Assembly: GCA_029558835.1 (NCBI GenBank)
Contig: JAKQDH010000096.1
Location: forward strand, 24,746-88,745
DNA length: 64,000 nt
Direction of reading: 5' to 3'
Source of the DNA: Planctomycetota bacterium
Lineage (GTDB): Bacteria > Planctomycetota > Phycisphaerae > UBA1845
Under the pieces are notes generated by a model. The model saw nothing but the letters and a program-made list of their open reading frames with translations, was not told the DNA's origin and did no database searches. The position numbers and the translations under genes were made by a program. Shown here piece after piece: positions 49,917 to 59,022 of this stretch; within the stretch, counting starts at the first letter, position 1, and each line of letters starts with the position of its first letter.

Positions 49917-51671
49917 GTGTCGAAAGAGTGGGTTATCGCACCGGAGCCGCAGGGCAGCGCGCAGGCGGCGCGCCAGTGGGGGGTACCGCCGCTGGTCGCC
50001 CAACTGCTGCTGAACCGCGGGCTCTCCCCCCAGCAGCCCGTCGGGCCTTTTCTTTCACCCCAATTGAAGGACATCCACGAACCGCGTTTGCTTGCCGGTG
50101 CCGCGGCAGCCGCCGACCGCGTCGTGGCGGCCATTCAGGCGCGCCAACGCATCGTCATCTTCGGCGACTATGACGTGGACGGCACGGCCGGCGTGGCCAT
50201 TCTGCTCCACGTGCTGCGTGCGGCCGAAGCGCAGGTCTCCTTCTACGTTCCGCATCGCATCGACGAGGGGTACGGTCTCAACCGCGAGGCGGCCCTGAAG
50301 CTGGTCGCGGAAGGGGCCGCGCTCATCATCACTGTCGATTGCGGCATCTCGGCCACCACGGTGGCACAGGACCTGCGCCAGGCCGGTGTGCCGCTCATTA
50401 TCACCGATCACCACACGCCGGGGCCGGAACTGCCGGAGGCGGACGTGATCGTGCACCCGGCCGTGGGTGGCACGTATCCCAACCCGGATTTGTGTGGCGC
50501 CGGCGTGGCCTTCAAGCTGGCGTGGATGATCGCTCAGCGGCTCAGCGGTGCGCCGCGCGTCGCCCCCGGCTGGCGACAACTGCTGATCGATCTGCTACCG
50601 CTGGCCGCCCTGGGCACGATTGCCGATGTCGTTCCGTTGCTGGGCGAGAACCGCATCCTTGCCCGGCACGGTTTGAGCGCGCTGAGTCAGACGCCCTGGC
50701 CGGGGCTGCGGGCGCTGATCGAGGCCGCCGGTCTGAACGGGGCGCGGATCGACAGTTACGACGTGGGCTTCAAGCTGGCCCCGCGGATCAACGCAGCCGG
50801 GCGGATGGGGCATGCCCGCCTGGCCGTCGAGCTGCTTACTTGCGAGACGCCCGAGCGTGCCCGGGAGATCGCCCTGTACCTTGATGATCAGAACCGGCAG
50901 CGGCAGGCAACGGAAACACGTCTGACGCGGGAGGCCGGCGCGCTCGTGGAACGCGACGGGCTTGCCGGCGACGCGCACCGCGGCATCGTGCTGGCTGGCG
51001 CCAACTGGCACGCCGGCGTGCTGGGCATCGTGGCGGCCAAGCTGGTCGATCGCTATCACCGGCCTGCTGTGCTGATCTCGCTCAACGGCAGCGAGGGGCA
51101 GGGCTCAGCGCGCAGCGTGCGGCACTTCGACATGTTTGCCGCCCTGCACGCGTGCCGGGAGCACCTGCTGGCTTACGGCGGGCATGCGATGGCGGCCGGG
51201 CTGCGCATCAAGTCCGACTGCGTGCCCGCCTTCACGGAAGCGTTCGTGGCGCAGGCGAACCAGGCGCTGACCGGCGTGGACCTGGTGCCGAAGTTGCGGC
51301 TGGATGCGGCCGTGGATCTGACGGCCTTGACGCTGACCACCGCCGAAGTGGTGGCCAACCTGGGTCCCTTCGGTACGGGTAATCCCAAGCCGCGGCTGGC
51401 CACTCAATGGGTCGAGCTGGCGGACGAGCCGCGTTCGGTGGGGCGTGAGCAGAATCACTTGCAGGCGGTGTTCGCGCAGAACGGCGTGCAGATGCGGGGG
51501 ATCGGCTTCGGCCTGGCCCCGTTGCTGGAGGACCTCAAGCAGCACCGCCGTTGCCGCGTCGCGTTCGAGCCGATGATCAACGACTTCAACGGCCGGCGCA
51601 GCGTCGAGATGCGCATCCTCGACGTCCAGTTCCCCGAAAAAGGGGACATCACTGATTATCCCTCAGCGTAA
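49917..51671 (+). CDS. recJ: Single-stranded-DNA-specific exonuclease RecJ
   Basis: 584 residues. RecJ degrades single-stranded DNA 5' to 3' in recombination and mismatch repair. The DHH-family motifs are all present: FGDYDVDGTAG with GDYDVDG at 83-89, HRIDEGYGLN (113-122), TVDCGIS, and TDHHTPG with DHH at 164-166. The DHHA1 part follows (ANWHAGVLGIVAAKLVDRYHRP split over residues 360-385, then GGHAMAAGL), and finally an OB-fold domain. The GTG start at 49917 has GGGGA eight bases upstream. The last residues, EKGDITDYPSA, are coded by a REP-type repeat (51636-51660) and the stop lies between two copies of it, so the original C-terminus has been replaced or trimmed. Confidence 0.95.
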   Translation: MSKEWVIAPEPQGSAQAARQWGVPPLVAQLLLNRGLSPQQPVGPFLSPQLKDIHEPRLLAGAAAAADRVVAAIQARQRIVIFGDYDVDGTAGVAILLHVLRAAEAQVSFYVPHRIDEGYGLNREAALKLVAEGAALIITVDCGISATTVAQDLRQAGVPLIITDHHTPGPELPEADVIVHPAVGGTYPNPDLCGAGVAFKLAWMIAQRLSGAPRVAPGWRQLLIDLLPLAALGTIADVVPLLGENRILARHGLSALSQTPWPGLRALIEAAGLNGARIDSYDVGFKLAPRINAAGRMGHARLAVELLTCETPERAREIALYLDDQNRQRQATETRLTREAGALVERDGLAGDAHRGIVLAGANWHAGVLGIVAAKLVDRYHRPAVLISLNGSEGQGSARSVRHFDMFAALHACREHLLAYGGHAMAAGLRIKSDCVPAFTEAFVAQANQALTGVDLVPKLRLDAAVDLTALTLTTAEVVANLGPFGTGNPKPRLATQWVELADEPRSVGREQNHLQAVFAQNGVQMRGIGFGLAPLLEDLKQHRRCRVAFEPMINDFNGRRSVEMRILDVQFPEKGDITDYPSA

Positions 51672-51690
51672 AAGGGGACATCACTGATTA
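51636..51690 (+). repeat. REP-type repeat copies 1 and 2 (direct)
   Basis: Two direct copies, 51636-51660 and 51669-51690, with 8 bp between them. They share AAAAGGGGACATCACTGATTA exactly apart from the first base. Copy 1 encodes the last residues of RecJ, and the RecJ stop codon TAA (51669-51671) is formed by the first bases of copy 2. Confidence 0.85.
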
Positions 51691-51811
51691 CGACCCACGC
51701 CCCTGTCGGGGCGTGGCGTCCAAGTCGCGTTTGCCGCGAATTCCACGTGAAATGTGGGAGCATCGGGGCGTTGGCGGTTGTTGACAGTGGCCCGCAACGC
51801 GCAGCCACGGT

Positions 51812-51835
51812 AAAATCAGTGATGTCCCCTTTTTG
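51812..51835 (-). repeat. REP-type repeat copy 3 (inverted)
   Basis: TCAGTGATGTCCCCTTTTT and flanking AAA, the reverse complement of copies 1 and 2. It lies 46 bp before the transposase ATG. With copy 2 it can form a long stem across 121 bp. Confidence 0.85.
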
Positions 51836-51881
51836 GTCCTGGTTCTTGACGGCCGGCGTCTGAGGCGGTAGCTTCGCCGGT

Positions 51882-52568
51882 ATGCCCCGTACTGCCCGAT
51901 CAACGGAGGCTGGTCTCATCTACCACGTGCTCAACCGCGGCAACGGGCGTATGTGCCTGTTTCACAAGGACGCCGACTATGCGGCCTTTGAAAGGGTGCT
52001 GGCGGAAGGGATCGAGCGATACCCCGTGGAACTGCTGACGTACTGTCTGATGAACAACCACTGGCACCTCGTCCTGCGGCCCAGGACCAACACCACCCTG
52101 GGCAGGTTCATGGGCTGGGTGGGGGTAACGCACGTTCGGCGACACCACGAGCACTATCACAGCCGCGGGGGCGGGCATCTGTACCAAGGCCGATTCAAGA
52201 GCTTCCCGGTGCAGGACGACGCTCACTTCCTGACGTTGTGTCGCTACGTCGAGGCGAACGCGTTGCGCGCGGGTGTGGTTCGCCGGGCCGAGGAGTGGCC
52301 GTGGGGCGCGCTGTACGCCCGCGAACGGAAGAGCAAGCCACTGGTGCTGGCAACTTGGCCGGTGCAGCGCCCGCCGGACTGGAAGCGGATGGTCAACACC
52401 GCCATCGGGGACACGGAACTGGACAAGCTGCGGATGAGCGTGTGCCGCGGGCGCCCCTGGGGGGCGGATGAATGGGTACAGCCTGTCGCGCAGCGCCTCG
52501 GGCTCGAATTCACGTTCCGCAACGCCGGCCGGCCGGTCACGCAGGGGGGAAAAAGGGGACATCACTGA
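51882..52568 (+). CDS. REP-associated tyrosine transposase (RAYT, Y1 family)
   Basis: 228 residues. The family is domesticated or self-mobilising Y1 HUH endonucleases that cut and join single-stranded REP sequences. The core motifs are complete: GLIYHVLNRGNGR at the start, NHWHLVLRP with the metal-binding HUH pair His60 and His62, GHLYQGRFKSFPV, and RYVEANALRAG with the probable catalytic Tyr122. The basic last third (ERKSKPLVLATWP, LGLEFTFRNAGRP) is typical of the family. Its own stop codon is the TGA inside REP copy 4, so the last residues KRGHH come from the repeat. The flanking inverted repeat pairs are the likely substrate. Confidence 0.9.
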   Translation: MPRTARSTEAGLIYHVLNRGNGRMCLFHKDADYAAFERVLAEGIERYPVELLTYCLMNNHWHLVLRPRTNTTLGRFMGWVGVTHVRRHHEHYHSRGGGHLYQGRFKSFPVQDDAHFLTLCRYVEANALRAGVVRRAEEWPWGALYARERKSKPLVLATWPVQRPPDWKRMVNTAIGDTELDKLRMSVCRGRPWGADEWVQPVAQRLGLEFTFRNAGRPVTQGGKRGHH

Positions 52569-52660
52569 TTATCGACTATCGTGACGTAAATGCCTATTGC
52601 TGAAGGGTAAACGCTATAACCGTTGGTGATCCTGCGCAAACTCAGTGATGTCCCCTTTTT
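52550..52660. repeat. REP-type inverted pair, copies 4 and 5
   Basis: AAAAAGGGGACATCACTGA at 52550-52568 and its exact reverse complement at 52642-52660 flank an AT-rich centre. The left copy closes the transposase gene; the right copy stops two bases before the stop codon of the convergent TPR protein gene. As a stem with T-run it may also serve as terminator for both genes. Confidence 0.85.
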
Positions 52661-52662
52661 CT

Positions 52663-55248
52663 CTACGAGCCCGGCCGCAGCGGTTCGTAGGACCGGTTCT
52701 TCTCGTAAAGGTCGATCCGCGCCTGGATGCCGGCGGCGACCTGGTCCTCGCCGGCGGCACGGGCTAGGTTTAGGGCCTGCCTGGTGACCTCCAGCGCTTC
52801 GGAAAACCGCCCGGCCGCAGCGTAACTGATCCCCAGGACGTCGAGCGGCGCGAAAGCTCCGTACTTGGTCAAGTCGCACGCACGCTGGGCCAGTTCCACC
52901 GCTTTGCCGGCGTCGCGCTGCGCCGGGTCCGGCGCCAGGGCGAGCATCCAGGCCAGATCACCGAGCCGGCGGGGACTGTCGGGCTCGAGACGGTCGGCAT
53001 GGGCGAGGCACGCGATGCCCTCGGCGCTTTTCCCTTGCAGAAACCACAGTTGCCCGAGCAAATCGAGGGCGGTGACGTCCTGCGGGTCAAGCTGGACCGC
53101 CAGGGCGAGATGCGCGATGGCCTCGTCGATACGGTTGCCCGCGGCCAGCGCCGTGCCCAGACAGTACTGGGCCGCAGCGTCCTTGGGATCGAGACGCACC
53201 GCCTCGGCCAGGTGCTCAATTCCCGATGTCAACTCGCCCTGATTGCACAGCAGGCTGCCCAGCATGCGGTGCGCGTCGGTCACCCCCGGCCGGTATTGTA
53301 CTGCCAACGTGAGATTATGAATGGCGTCCGCCACCTGCCCGTGTCGTGCCTGCAACATCCCGAGGTTGTAATAGGGGCTTCCGTTGGCGGGATCCAACCG
53401 AATCGCCTCTTGCAGATGAGCGACGCCGTCCGCATGCAAGCCCTGATTTACCAGCAGCCCGCCCAGGTTGCTGTGCGCCACGGCGTTGCGTGGGTTCAGT
53501 TCCAGCGCCTTGCGATACTGTTGCGCCGCGCCGGCGACGTCCCGGCCGGCGTCCAGGAACGCATCCCCGGCCCGGACGTAAGACACGTCATCAAGGAACT
53601 CAGGGCGAATCCGGGCGATGGCCGTCGGTGCCGCGTTGACAAACTCCGGAATGTTCGCGGCCCGGTCCGGCGCCGTTAGACGCGACAACACCACCGCCGG
53701 GCTGCTGCGTCCCTCCTCGTCGATATGCGTGAGACAGAGCTGCGTGTAGTCGGAATATGCCTTCGACGAGAAGACCAGCCACTTGCCGTTGGGCGACCAA
53801 CTGTGCCACGAGTTCATGCGGTTGGTGTTACAGCTCAGCCGCCGTGCCTCACCGCCCTCGGCCGGGATGATGTACAGCTCACTATCCGGCTGGAGCAGCA
53901 TGTAGCTGCGGGCCTTGCAGAACACAATCCACCTGCCGTCCGGCGAGTACTTGGCGAAGTAGTTGCTCATGCCGTTCTGCGCCGCGCCCGCCAGCGGCTC
54001 GGCCAGGCCGCCCGCACCATCGTTGAAGGGAATGCGATACAGGTCGAAGAGGAACGTCTTGCCCTCCTCCAGAAACTCCGCGCATTCCTCCTTGGTGAGC
54101 AGCACGTTGCCCAGGTCCTGCCGCAGACGGTGAGCCTTGCTCCGCGCGAAGACTATATACTTGCCATCCGGGCTCCAGGCGGGGTTACTCTGTACATACT
54201 CCGGATCATCAGCACCGGGCAGGGCGCGGTACGTCTGCGCCGCCCGGTCATATACAGCCAGAATGCCGCGAATCGGAAAGAACAGTTGGGAAAACGCCCG
54301 CTCCGGCTTGGGCACGAACACGGACCGGTCCTTCACTGTGCTGATGGCGTACCGGCCGTCCGGCGACACCTGCGACAGCAGCCCGAAAGTCAACTGGCCG
54401 TCGTCCCTTCGGAAGTCGGTCCAGGTGATGATGTCGCTGGTGGCGAGGGTAATGTCTGCACGGATGGGCGTGAAGGCATACGAGCCCTTGTCGTTGGCGT
54501 AGTCCACGTCCATGCCGAGCATGGCGCCGTCCGCCGAGAACGAATGGCAGTTCCCGCAGACCGGCAGATTCTCCAGCACCACGGGCGGCGGCTCCAGAGC
54601 GGAGATGAGCCCGAAGCGCCAGCGAATCCTGCTGGGATCCTTGACGGCCTCCACAAACGGCAGGTTCACCTCGCGGTAGAAGAGCGGCGCGCCGACCTCG
54701 TCCTGGGACGTGCGGAACGTCACGCGCCCGCGGGAGAGGACCACGCGCGGCGCGGAGCGGTGGAAGCCGAGGATCATGGCCGTTGCCGGCTTCTCCCGCG
54801 AGCGCCACTTGATCTGCGCCCACAGCGTAGTGTCCGGCGTCCACTCTGGTGCTTTCGCGATGACACCGAGCCGGCCGGCCTGGTCCGCACACGTGATGGA
54901 GACGAGCCAAGTGTCCGCCTCGGGCTGACTTTCCCGCCAGCGAAAGGTCGGCGGCGCGATGTCTGGCGGAAAGAGCGTCTCCTTCCACGGGTAGTCAATG
55001 GTCAGCGCGGGATACTCCGCGTCTTCTCGGTAGCCCGCCAGCACGTCGGCCGGACGCACGTCCTCTTGTCGCGAACAGCCGACGTTCGCGAGGACCACGC
55101 CCAGTGCGAGAGTGCCCAAGCCGAGCACCCTCGACCTGAGCAGTGTGCGCCGCCCGCGGTGCTTTGCTTGCCCGGGTGGCCGTCCGAGCGCGGAATGCTG
55201 GCCGAGCAGTCTTCGCATACGCCGTACCGAACGCTTCGTTTTCCCCAT
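52663..55248 (-). CDS. Lipoprotein with PD40 propeller, CxxCH motif and TPR repeats
   Basis: 861 residues from the ATG at 55248. A twin-Arg-rich start (RRMRRLLG, RRTLLRSRVLG) leads to a hydrophobic core and a lipobox, LANVGC. Next comes a beta domain (FRWRESQPEADTWLVSI) and then VCGNCHSFS with Cys231, Cys234 and His235, a CxxCH site that could bind haem c. TolB/PD40-type propeller blades follow (VSPDGRYAIS, WSPDGKYIVFARS, YSPDGRWIVFCKA, WSPNGKWLVFSS). From about residue 556 there are seven or eight TPR repeats (AVAHSNLGGLLVNQG, SPYYNLGMLQARHG, AAAQYCLGTALAAGN). It probably scaffolds an exported complex. Its stop lies two bases from a REP repeat. Confidence 0.82.
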   Translation of the reverse strand: MGKTKRSVRRMRRLLGQHSALGRPPGQAKHRGRRTLLRSRVLGLGTLALGVVLANVGCSRQEDVRPADVLAGYREDAEYPALTIDYPWKETLFPPDIAPPTFRWRESQPEADTWLVSITCADQAGRLGVIAKAPEWTPDTTLWAQIKWRSREKPATAMILGFHRSAPRVVLSRGRVTFRTSQDEVGAPLFYREVNLPFVEAVKDPSRIRWRFGLISALEPPPVVLENLPVCGNCHSFSADGAMLGMDVDYANDKGSYAFTPIRADITLATSDIITWTDFRRDDGQLTFGLLSQVSPDGRYAISTVKDRSVFVPKPERAFSQLFFPIRGILAVYDRAAQTYRALPGADDPEYVQSNPAWSPDGKYIVFARSKAHRLRQDLGNVLLTKEECAEFLEEGKTFLFDLYRIPFNDGAGGLAEPLAGAAQNGMSNYFAKYSPDGRWIVFCKARSYMLLQPDSELYIIPAEGGEARRLSCNTNRMNSWHSWSPNGKWLVFSSKAYSDYTQLCLTHIDEEGRSSPAVVLSRLTAPDRAANIPEFVNAAPTAIARIRPEFLDDVSYVRAGDAFLDAGRDVAGAAQQYRKALELNPRNAVAHSNLGGLLVNQGLHADGVAHLQEAIRLDPANGSPYYNLGMLQARHGQVADAIHNLTLAVQYRPGVTDAHRMLGSLLCNQGELTSGIEHLAEAVRLDPKDAAAQYCLGTALAAGNRIDEAIAHLALAVQLDPQDVTALDLLGQLWFLQGKSAEGIACLAHADRLEPDSPRRLGDLAWMLALAPDPAQRDAGKAVELAQRACDLTKYGAFAPLDVLGISYAAAGRFSEALEVTRQALNLARAAGEDQVAAGIQARIDLYEKNRSYEPLRPGS

Positions 55249-55863
55249 GTCCGCCCCAGTCGGGCCGCGTTCGACCCGCGCCGAACATCTTCCGGACATC
55301 CCCGGACCGCTAGGATACCCGCGCAAACGCCGGGTGCCCACCGCAAGCTCAACAGCCGATACCGTCCGGTCCCATGGCGAAACCGACGCACGCGCCAAAC
55401 CGAGGCAAGTAGCGTCGGCCCCCCGTGGCCGACGTAGAAGTTCTGCAGCAGCGCGCGCGATTCCGCGCCGCCGGCGCGGGGGCTCGGCCGCTGCCTGACC
55501 CCGACCTGCGTCGGGGTGGTTCGGATCGTCGGTGCCGAATCGCGCAAGGCGATTGGGCCTCCGCTGCCAGAGCACGCCCGGACGGCCCCTCCGCAACCCA
55601 GGGTTGCTACCGATGTCCGACCGTCTACCCCCGGAGCAACCACGGGCGAGACGCCCCTGCCACGGGCTGGGCGGCAAACCAGGCGGCCCGGGAGTGCCCG
55701 CGCCGAGTTTTTTGACAGACCGAGGGCCGGCCACGTCTAGTTGAGGGTGAGGGCCCATAACGGGTATGATGGCTCATGACACTAGGCGGCGGGCTCGGAC
55801 CGCGAAGAACCGGTCGCTGCGACGCCGCCCCGAGCGGCAGTTCCCAGACGCGAGGAGACTCCC
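55249..55863. other. Divergent intergenic stretch with hairpin repeats
   Basis: 615 bp. I see no gene. A GTAGCGTCGGCCCCCCGTGG-type element lies at 55409-55438 and is the best copy of that family. CCCCGACCTGCGTCGGGG near 55499-55517 is another hairpin. The promoters of the TPR lipoprotein gene and of the large dockerin gene must lie here, but no clear boxes were found. Confidence 0.4.
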
Positions 55864-58800
55864 ATGGCTACGGCACAGACAAGGTGGGTATCGGTGACAT
55901 TGGGTATGGTCGGGGTATGGCTCGCGGTGACGCCGGGGGCGGCACGGGCCGGCACGTACTACTGGGACGGCAACGGGGCGTCGCCGCCGAGCGGGTGGTT
56001 CAGCACCAACCTGAACTGGAACCCGAACCAGGTTCCCGGCGCGGCCGACCTCGCGGTGTTCCAGCTTGGCAGCACGTACGAGGTGGCGTTCCCGTACAAC
56101 CAGACGACGGACAGTCTTGAGGTTCGCGCCGGGGACGTGACGCTGGACTCCGTCGACCCTCACGTCAGGACCTACACGGTGGGATCGGACATCCTGGTTG
56201 ACAGCGGCGGTCTGAATATCTACTCGCTCATCTTGACCACGCCCTTCGTGCAGGTGGACGACGGAGGCGAACTGCGACTTCAGGCGCCCGGCGTGGGGCA
56301 TGCCGCGCGTCTGACGGCGGAGGGGCTGTATATATCCGACGACGGCCAGGTAACGGTGACGGACGGGGCGCGGCTCACGCTCAACTCCGCGCCCTACGAC
56401 TGGTTAGTCGTTGGCTCGCATGGGACAGGCTGGCTGACGGTCGACGAGGGTGGAGAGGTGGAGAGCGCCAGCCTCGTGGTCATCGCCCCGGAAGCATACA
56501 CCACGGGTAACTTGTGGGTGATCGGGCCGGACTCGTCGCTGTCGGTCGACTTGACCCTCCAGCTTGGGCCATTGGGTACCGGGCATCTTGTGATCACGGA
56601 GGGCGCCAGCGCGGACAGCGGCTGGGGCGAAATCGGGAAAGGAGACGCAACGGTGACGGGTCTCGACTCAAGCTGGACGATCGAAACCTACCTGTGCGTC
56701 GGGACTTGTCCCGGGCCCGGGCTGCAAGGACCGCGCACGCCGGACGAGGCCGCTCCAGACGACCTGTCGGTTGCCGAGCGGGATGGCACCGGGTACCTCG
56801 TGATCGAGCAAGGCGGGAGCGTCTCCGTGCCTAATGCGTGCGCCGGTTGCTGGCGCGGCGTGGAGCCCGAGGACGGCTTCGGCAACGGGTACATCACCGT
56901 CGATTCGTGGGGCTCTCTGGAGATCAGCGGGTCACTCGACATCGGCGGCAGTGACACGATTTCGGGCGGGGTAGGGTCCCTTACCGTGACTGGCGGCGGC
57001 ACCGTGACCGTCGGTGACACCCTCACCGCCTGGAGCGACGGTCCGGCCACCAACGACGGGTGGGTACTCGTCGAGGACGGGCTCCTGCAAGCCGGGGAAA
57101 TCCTCCTGCACCAGGGAACCTTGACCATCACCGGCGGGCGCGTTATCGCCGACACCATCAGTAGCGACCTCCTGACAAGTCCCACGTTGACCGGCGGCAT
57201 GCTGACCGTGGGAGAGGTCTACGGGGATCTGGTGAACGACGGCGGTACGATCGCGCCGGGTACTCCGATCGGCTCGACCTTCGTACACACAGCCTTCACC
57301 CATAACTACGGCGACTTGCAGATCGAGATCACCGGGACGGACTCCAGTGAGTTCGACAACGTCGAAGCCGTGTGGGGGCCAAGCATCTGGGGTGACCTGC
57401 AAGTCATCTTCCGCCAACAATTCGTCCCGGAGCCAACCGACAGGTTCGTCATCCTGAAAAGCTCGTTGCCGGAAATCACCGGCTGGTTCTTCAACGCGGA
57501 GCGCTATGTGGCCGTCAGCAACGGCGGCGGCTTCAACGTGACGTACGGTCCGAAAAGCGTCGCCTTGAGCAACTACCGCTGGCAGTTTCCCTACCGGCTG
57601 CTGGACAACACAACGGACGAGGAGGACTCGGCGTTCATCGGCCCGCCTGACGATTACTATGAGGGCATCAGGGATTGTCGCGTCGACTATGACTGGGGCG
57701 TCCTGCGCGTCGTGGACGGACCGGGGAAGGACTTCAACGTCTACCAGCGCGACACCGGATCCTCGGAGTTCACCCAGATCGACGTGCTGCTCAGCAACGA
57801 CGGCACCAACTGGGTCAGTGTCAAGAGCACCGAGGGGACCATGGCCGCACGCATCCCCGGCGATGAAGCCCACGGCAACACCAGCCTCATCAAGTCCTAT
57901 GACCTGGCCGGGTCCGGACTCGGCGAGGTTCGCTACGTCCGCGTCGCGGGCACCTGGTACAGCGGCGGCGAGGGCTTCCACTTAGACGCCATGGGCGCGT
58001 TCCACCTCGTCGAGAGGCACTTCCCCACGGACATCAGCTGGAACACCACCGGCCAGCCGAACACGCTCTTTCTCGGCGCGCCGGATGACCAGTGGGTCGG
58101 CATCGGCGGGCAGATCGTCGAGTACGACTTCGGCCTCCTGCCGGTGGTCGACTGGCTCGGTCCGGACTTCAACATCTACGAGGTCGATTTCGGCGGCCCC
58201 GACTTCTCCCTCATGGACGTTTTCGTCAGTGATGACGGCGAGAACTGGGTCAGTGTGAAAGGGACCGAGGGACCCGTCGTGCGCATCCCCGGCGACGAGG
58301 CCCACGGCAACGACAACTTCGCCCGCTCGTATGACCTGGCCGGCTCCGGCTTCAGCGAAGTGCGCTACATTCGCATCGACGGCAACGGCGACGGACCGGG
58401 CGGCGGCAGCAACGGGCTCGACCTCGACGCCATCGGCGCCATCCACGTCCCGCATGCCTGGCCGACGCCCCACCTCGTCAGCAGCAACCCGGCCGACGGC
58501 TGGATCGACGCCCGCGTCCCGATTGACCCCGGTACGCTCGAGATACAAGGCTGGTGGAGTCTCGAGGTCACCTTCGACGGGGATGTGAACAATCTCATCC
58601 CCGGCGACTTCGCCGTGACCGAAACGTGCGTCAGCGGCGCCTGCGACGGCGCCGCGCCCGGAGTCTCCACCGTGCTGGCCACCTCCGGCACGACGGTGCA
58701 CCTGGCCCTGGACCGCCCGATCGACCCCAAGGCGTGGACGGTCATCACCCTGCAGGGCGGGAACGCCACCGACCGCATCCGCCTCGGCTACCTGCCGGCT

Positions 58801-59022
58801 GACTCCGACAGCAGCGGCACCTCGAACGCCAACGACATTGTGCAGGTGATCAACCGGATCAACTCGGCCCTGGGAGGTGGTACGCCGGTGCTGCATCAGT
58901 CTGACATCAACCGGTCAGGTGCGGTGAACGTGACTGACATGATCGCGCTGATCAACCTGCTGAACGGCGCCTCCCCATACCCGGAGGCGTACTTCGGCAA
59001 GCAACTCCCGGCGCTGCCGTAG
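55864..59022 (+). CDS. Large secreted beta-helix/discoidin-like protein with dockerin tail
   Basis: 1052 residues. GAGGAG lies seven bases before the ATG. After the signal peptide (VTLGMVGVWLAVTPGAARA) the family start TYYWDGNG leads into a long beta-helix of the autotransporter-like kind (LTVDEGGEVESASLVV, GYLVIEQGGSVSV, GSLTVTGGGTVTVGD). Two related modules of about 140 residues follow, at about 578-720 and 727-870; both contain DFN-Y, VFVSDDGENWVSV or VLLSNDGTNWVSV, and RIPGDEAHGN, resembling discoidin-type sugar-binding domains. The C-terminus (about 980-1040) has dockerin-like loops DSDSSGTSNANDIV and DINRSGAVNVTDMI. It is probably displayed outside the cell. Three GC hairpins follow the stop. 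Confidence 0.82.
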   Translation: MATAQTRWVSVTLGMVGVWLAVTPGAARAGTYYWDGNGASPPSGWFSTNLNWNPNQVPGAADLAVFQLGSTYEVAFPYNQTTDSLEVRAGDVTLDSVDPHVRTYTVGSDILVDSGGLNIYSLILTTPFVQVDDGGELRLQAPGVGHAARLTAEGLYISDDGQVTVTDGARLTLNSAPYDWLVVGSHGTGWLTVDEGGEVESASLVVIAPEAYTTGNLWVIGPDSSLSVDLTLQLGPLGTGHLVITEGASADSGWGEIGKGDATVTGLDSSWTIETYLCVGTCPGPGLQGPRTPDEAAPDDLSVAERDGTGYLVIEQGGSVSVPNACAGCWRGVEPEDGFGNGYITVDSWGSLEISGSLDIGGSDTISGGVGSLTVTGGGTVTVGDTLTAWSDGPATNDGWVLVEDGLLQAGEILLHQGTLTITGGRVIADTISSDLLTSPTLTGGMLTVGEVYGDLVNDGGTIAPGTPIGSTFVHTAFTHNYGDLQIEITGTDSSEFDNVEAVWGPSIWGDLQVIFRQQFVPEPTDRFVILKSSLPEITGWFFNAERYVAVSNGGGFNVTYGPKSVALSNYRWQFPYRLLDNTTDEEDSAFIGPPDDYYEGIRDCRVDYDWGVLRVVDGPGKDFNVYQRDTGSSEFTQIDVLLSNDGTNWVSVKSTEGTMAARIPGDEAHGNTSLIKSYDLAGSGLGEVRYVRVAGTWYSGGEGFHLDAMGAFHLVERHFPTDISWNTTGQPNTLFLGAPDDQWVGIGGQIVEYDFGLLPVVDWLGPDFNIYEVDFGGPDFSLMDVFVSDDGENWVSVKGTEGPVVRIPGDEAHGNDNFARSYDLAGSGFSEVRYIRIDGNGDGPGGGSNGLDLDAIGAIHVPHAWPTPHLVSSNPADGWIDARVPIDPGTLEIQGWWSLEVTFDGDVNNLIPGDFAVTETCVSGACDGAAPGVSTVLATSGTTVHLALDRPIDPKAWTVITLQGGNATDRIRLGYLPADSDSSGTSNANDIVQVINRINSALGGGTPVLHQSDINRSGAVNVTDMIALINLLNGASPYPEAYFGKQLPALP

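Larger units (their letters stand above)
51636..52660. mobile_element. REP-type repeat unit with RAYT transposase gene
   Basis: Five copies of a short element, core AGGGGACATCACTGATTA, surround a Y1 REP-associated transposase gene: direct copies at 51636-51660 and 51669-51690, an inverted copy at 51812-51835, a direct copy at 52550-52573 and an inverted copy at 52640-52660. Copies 2 and 3, and copies 4 and 5, thus form inverted pairs like bacterial BIME units. The first pair encloses a palindrome, CCACGCCCC-TGTC-GGGGCGTGG (51695-51716). The second pair encloses about 70 bp of unusually AT-rich DNA. The unit sits between the ends of two convergent genes and touches both stop codons. Confidence 0.75.
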
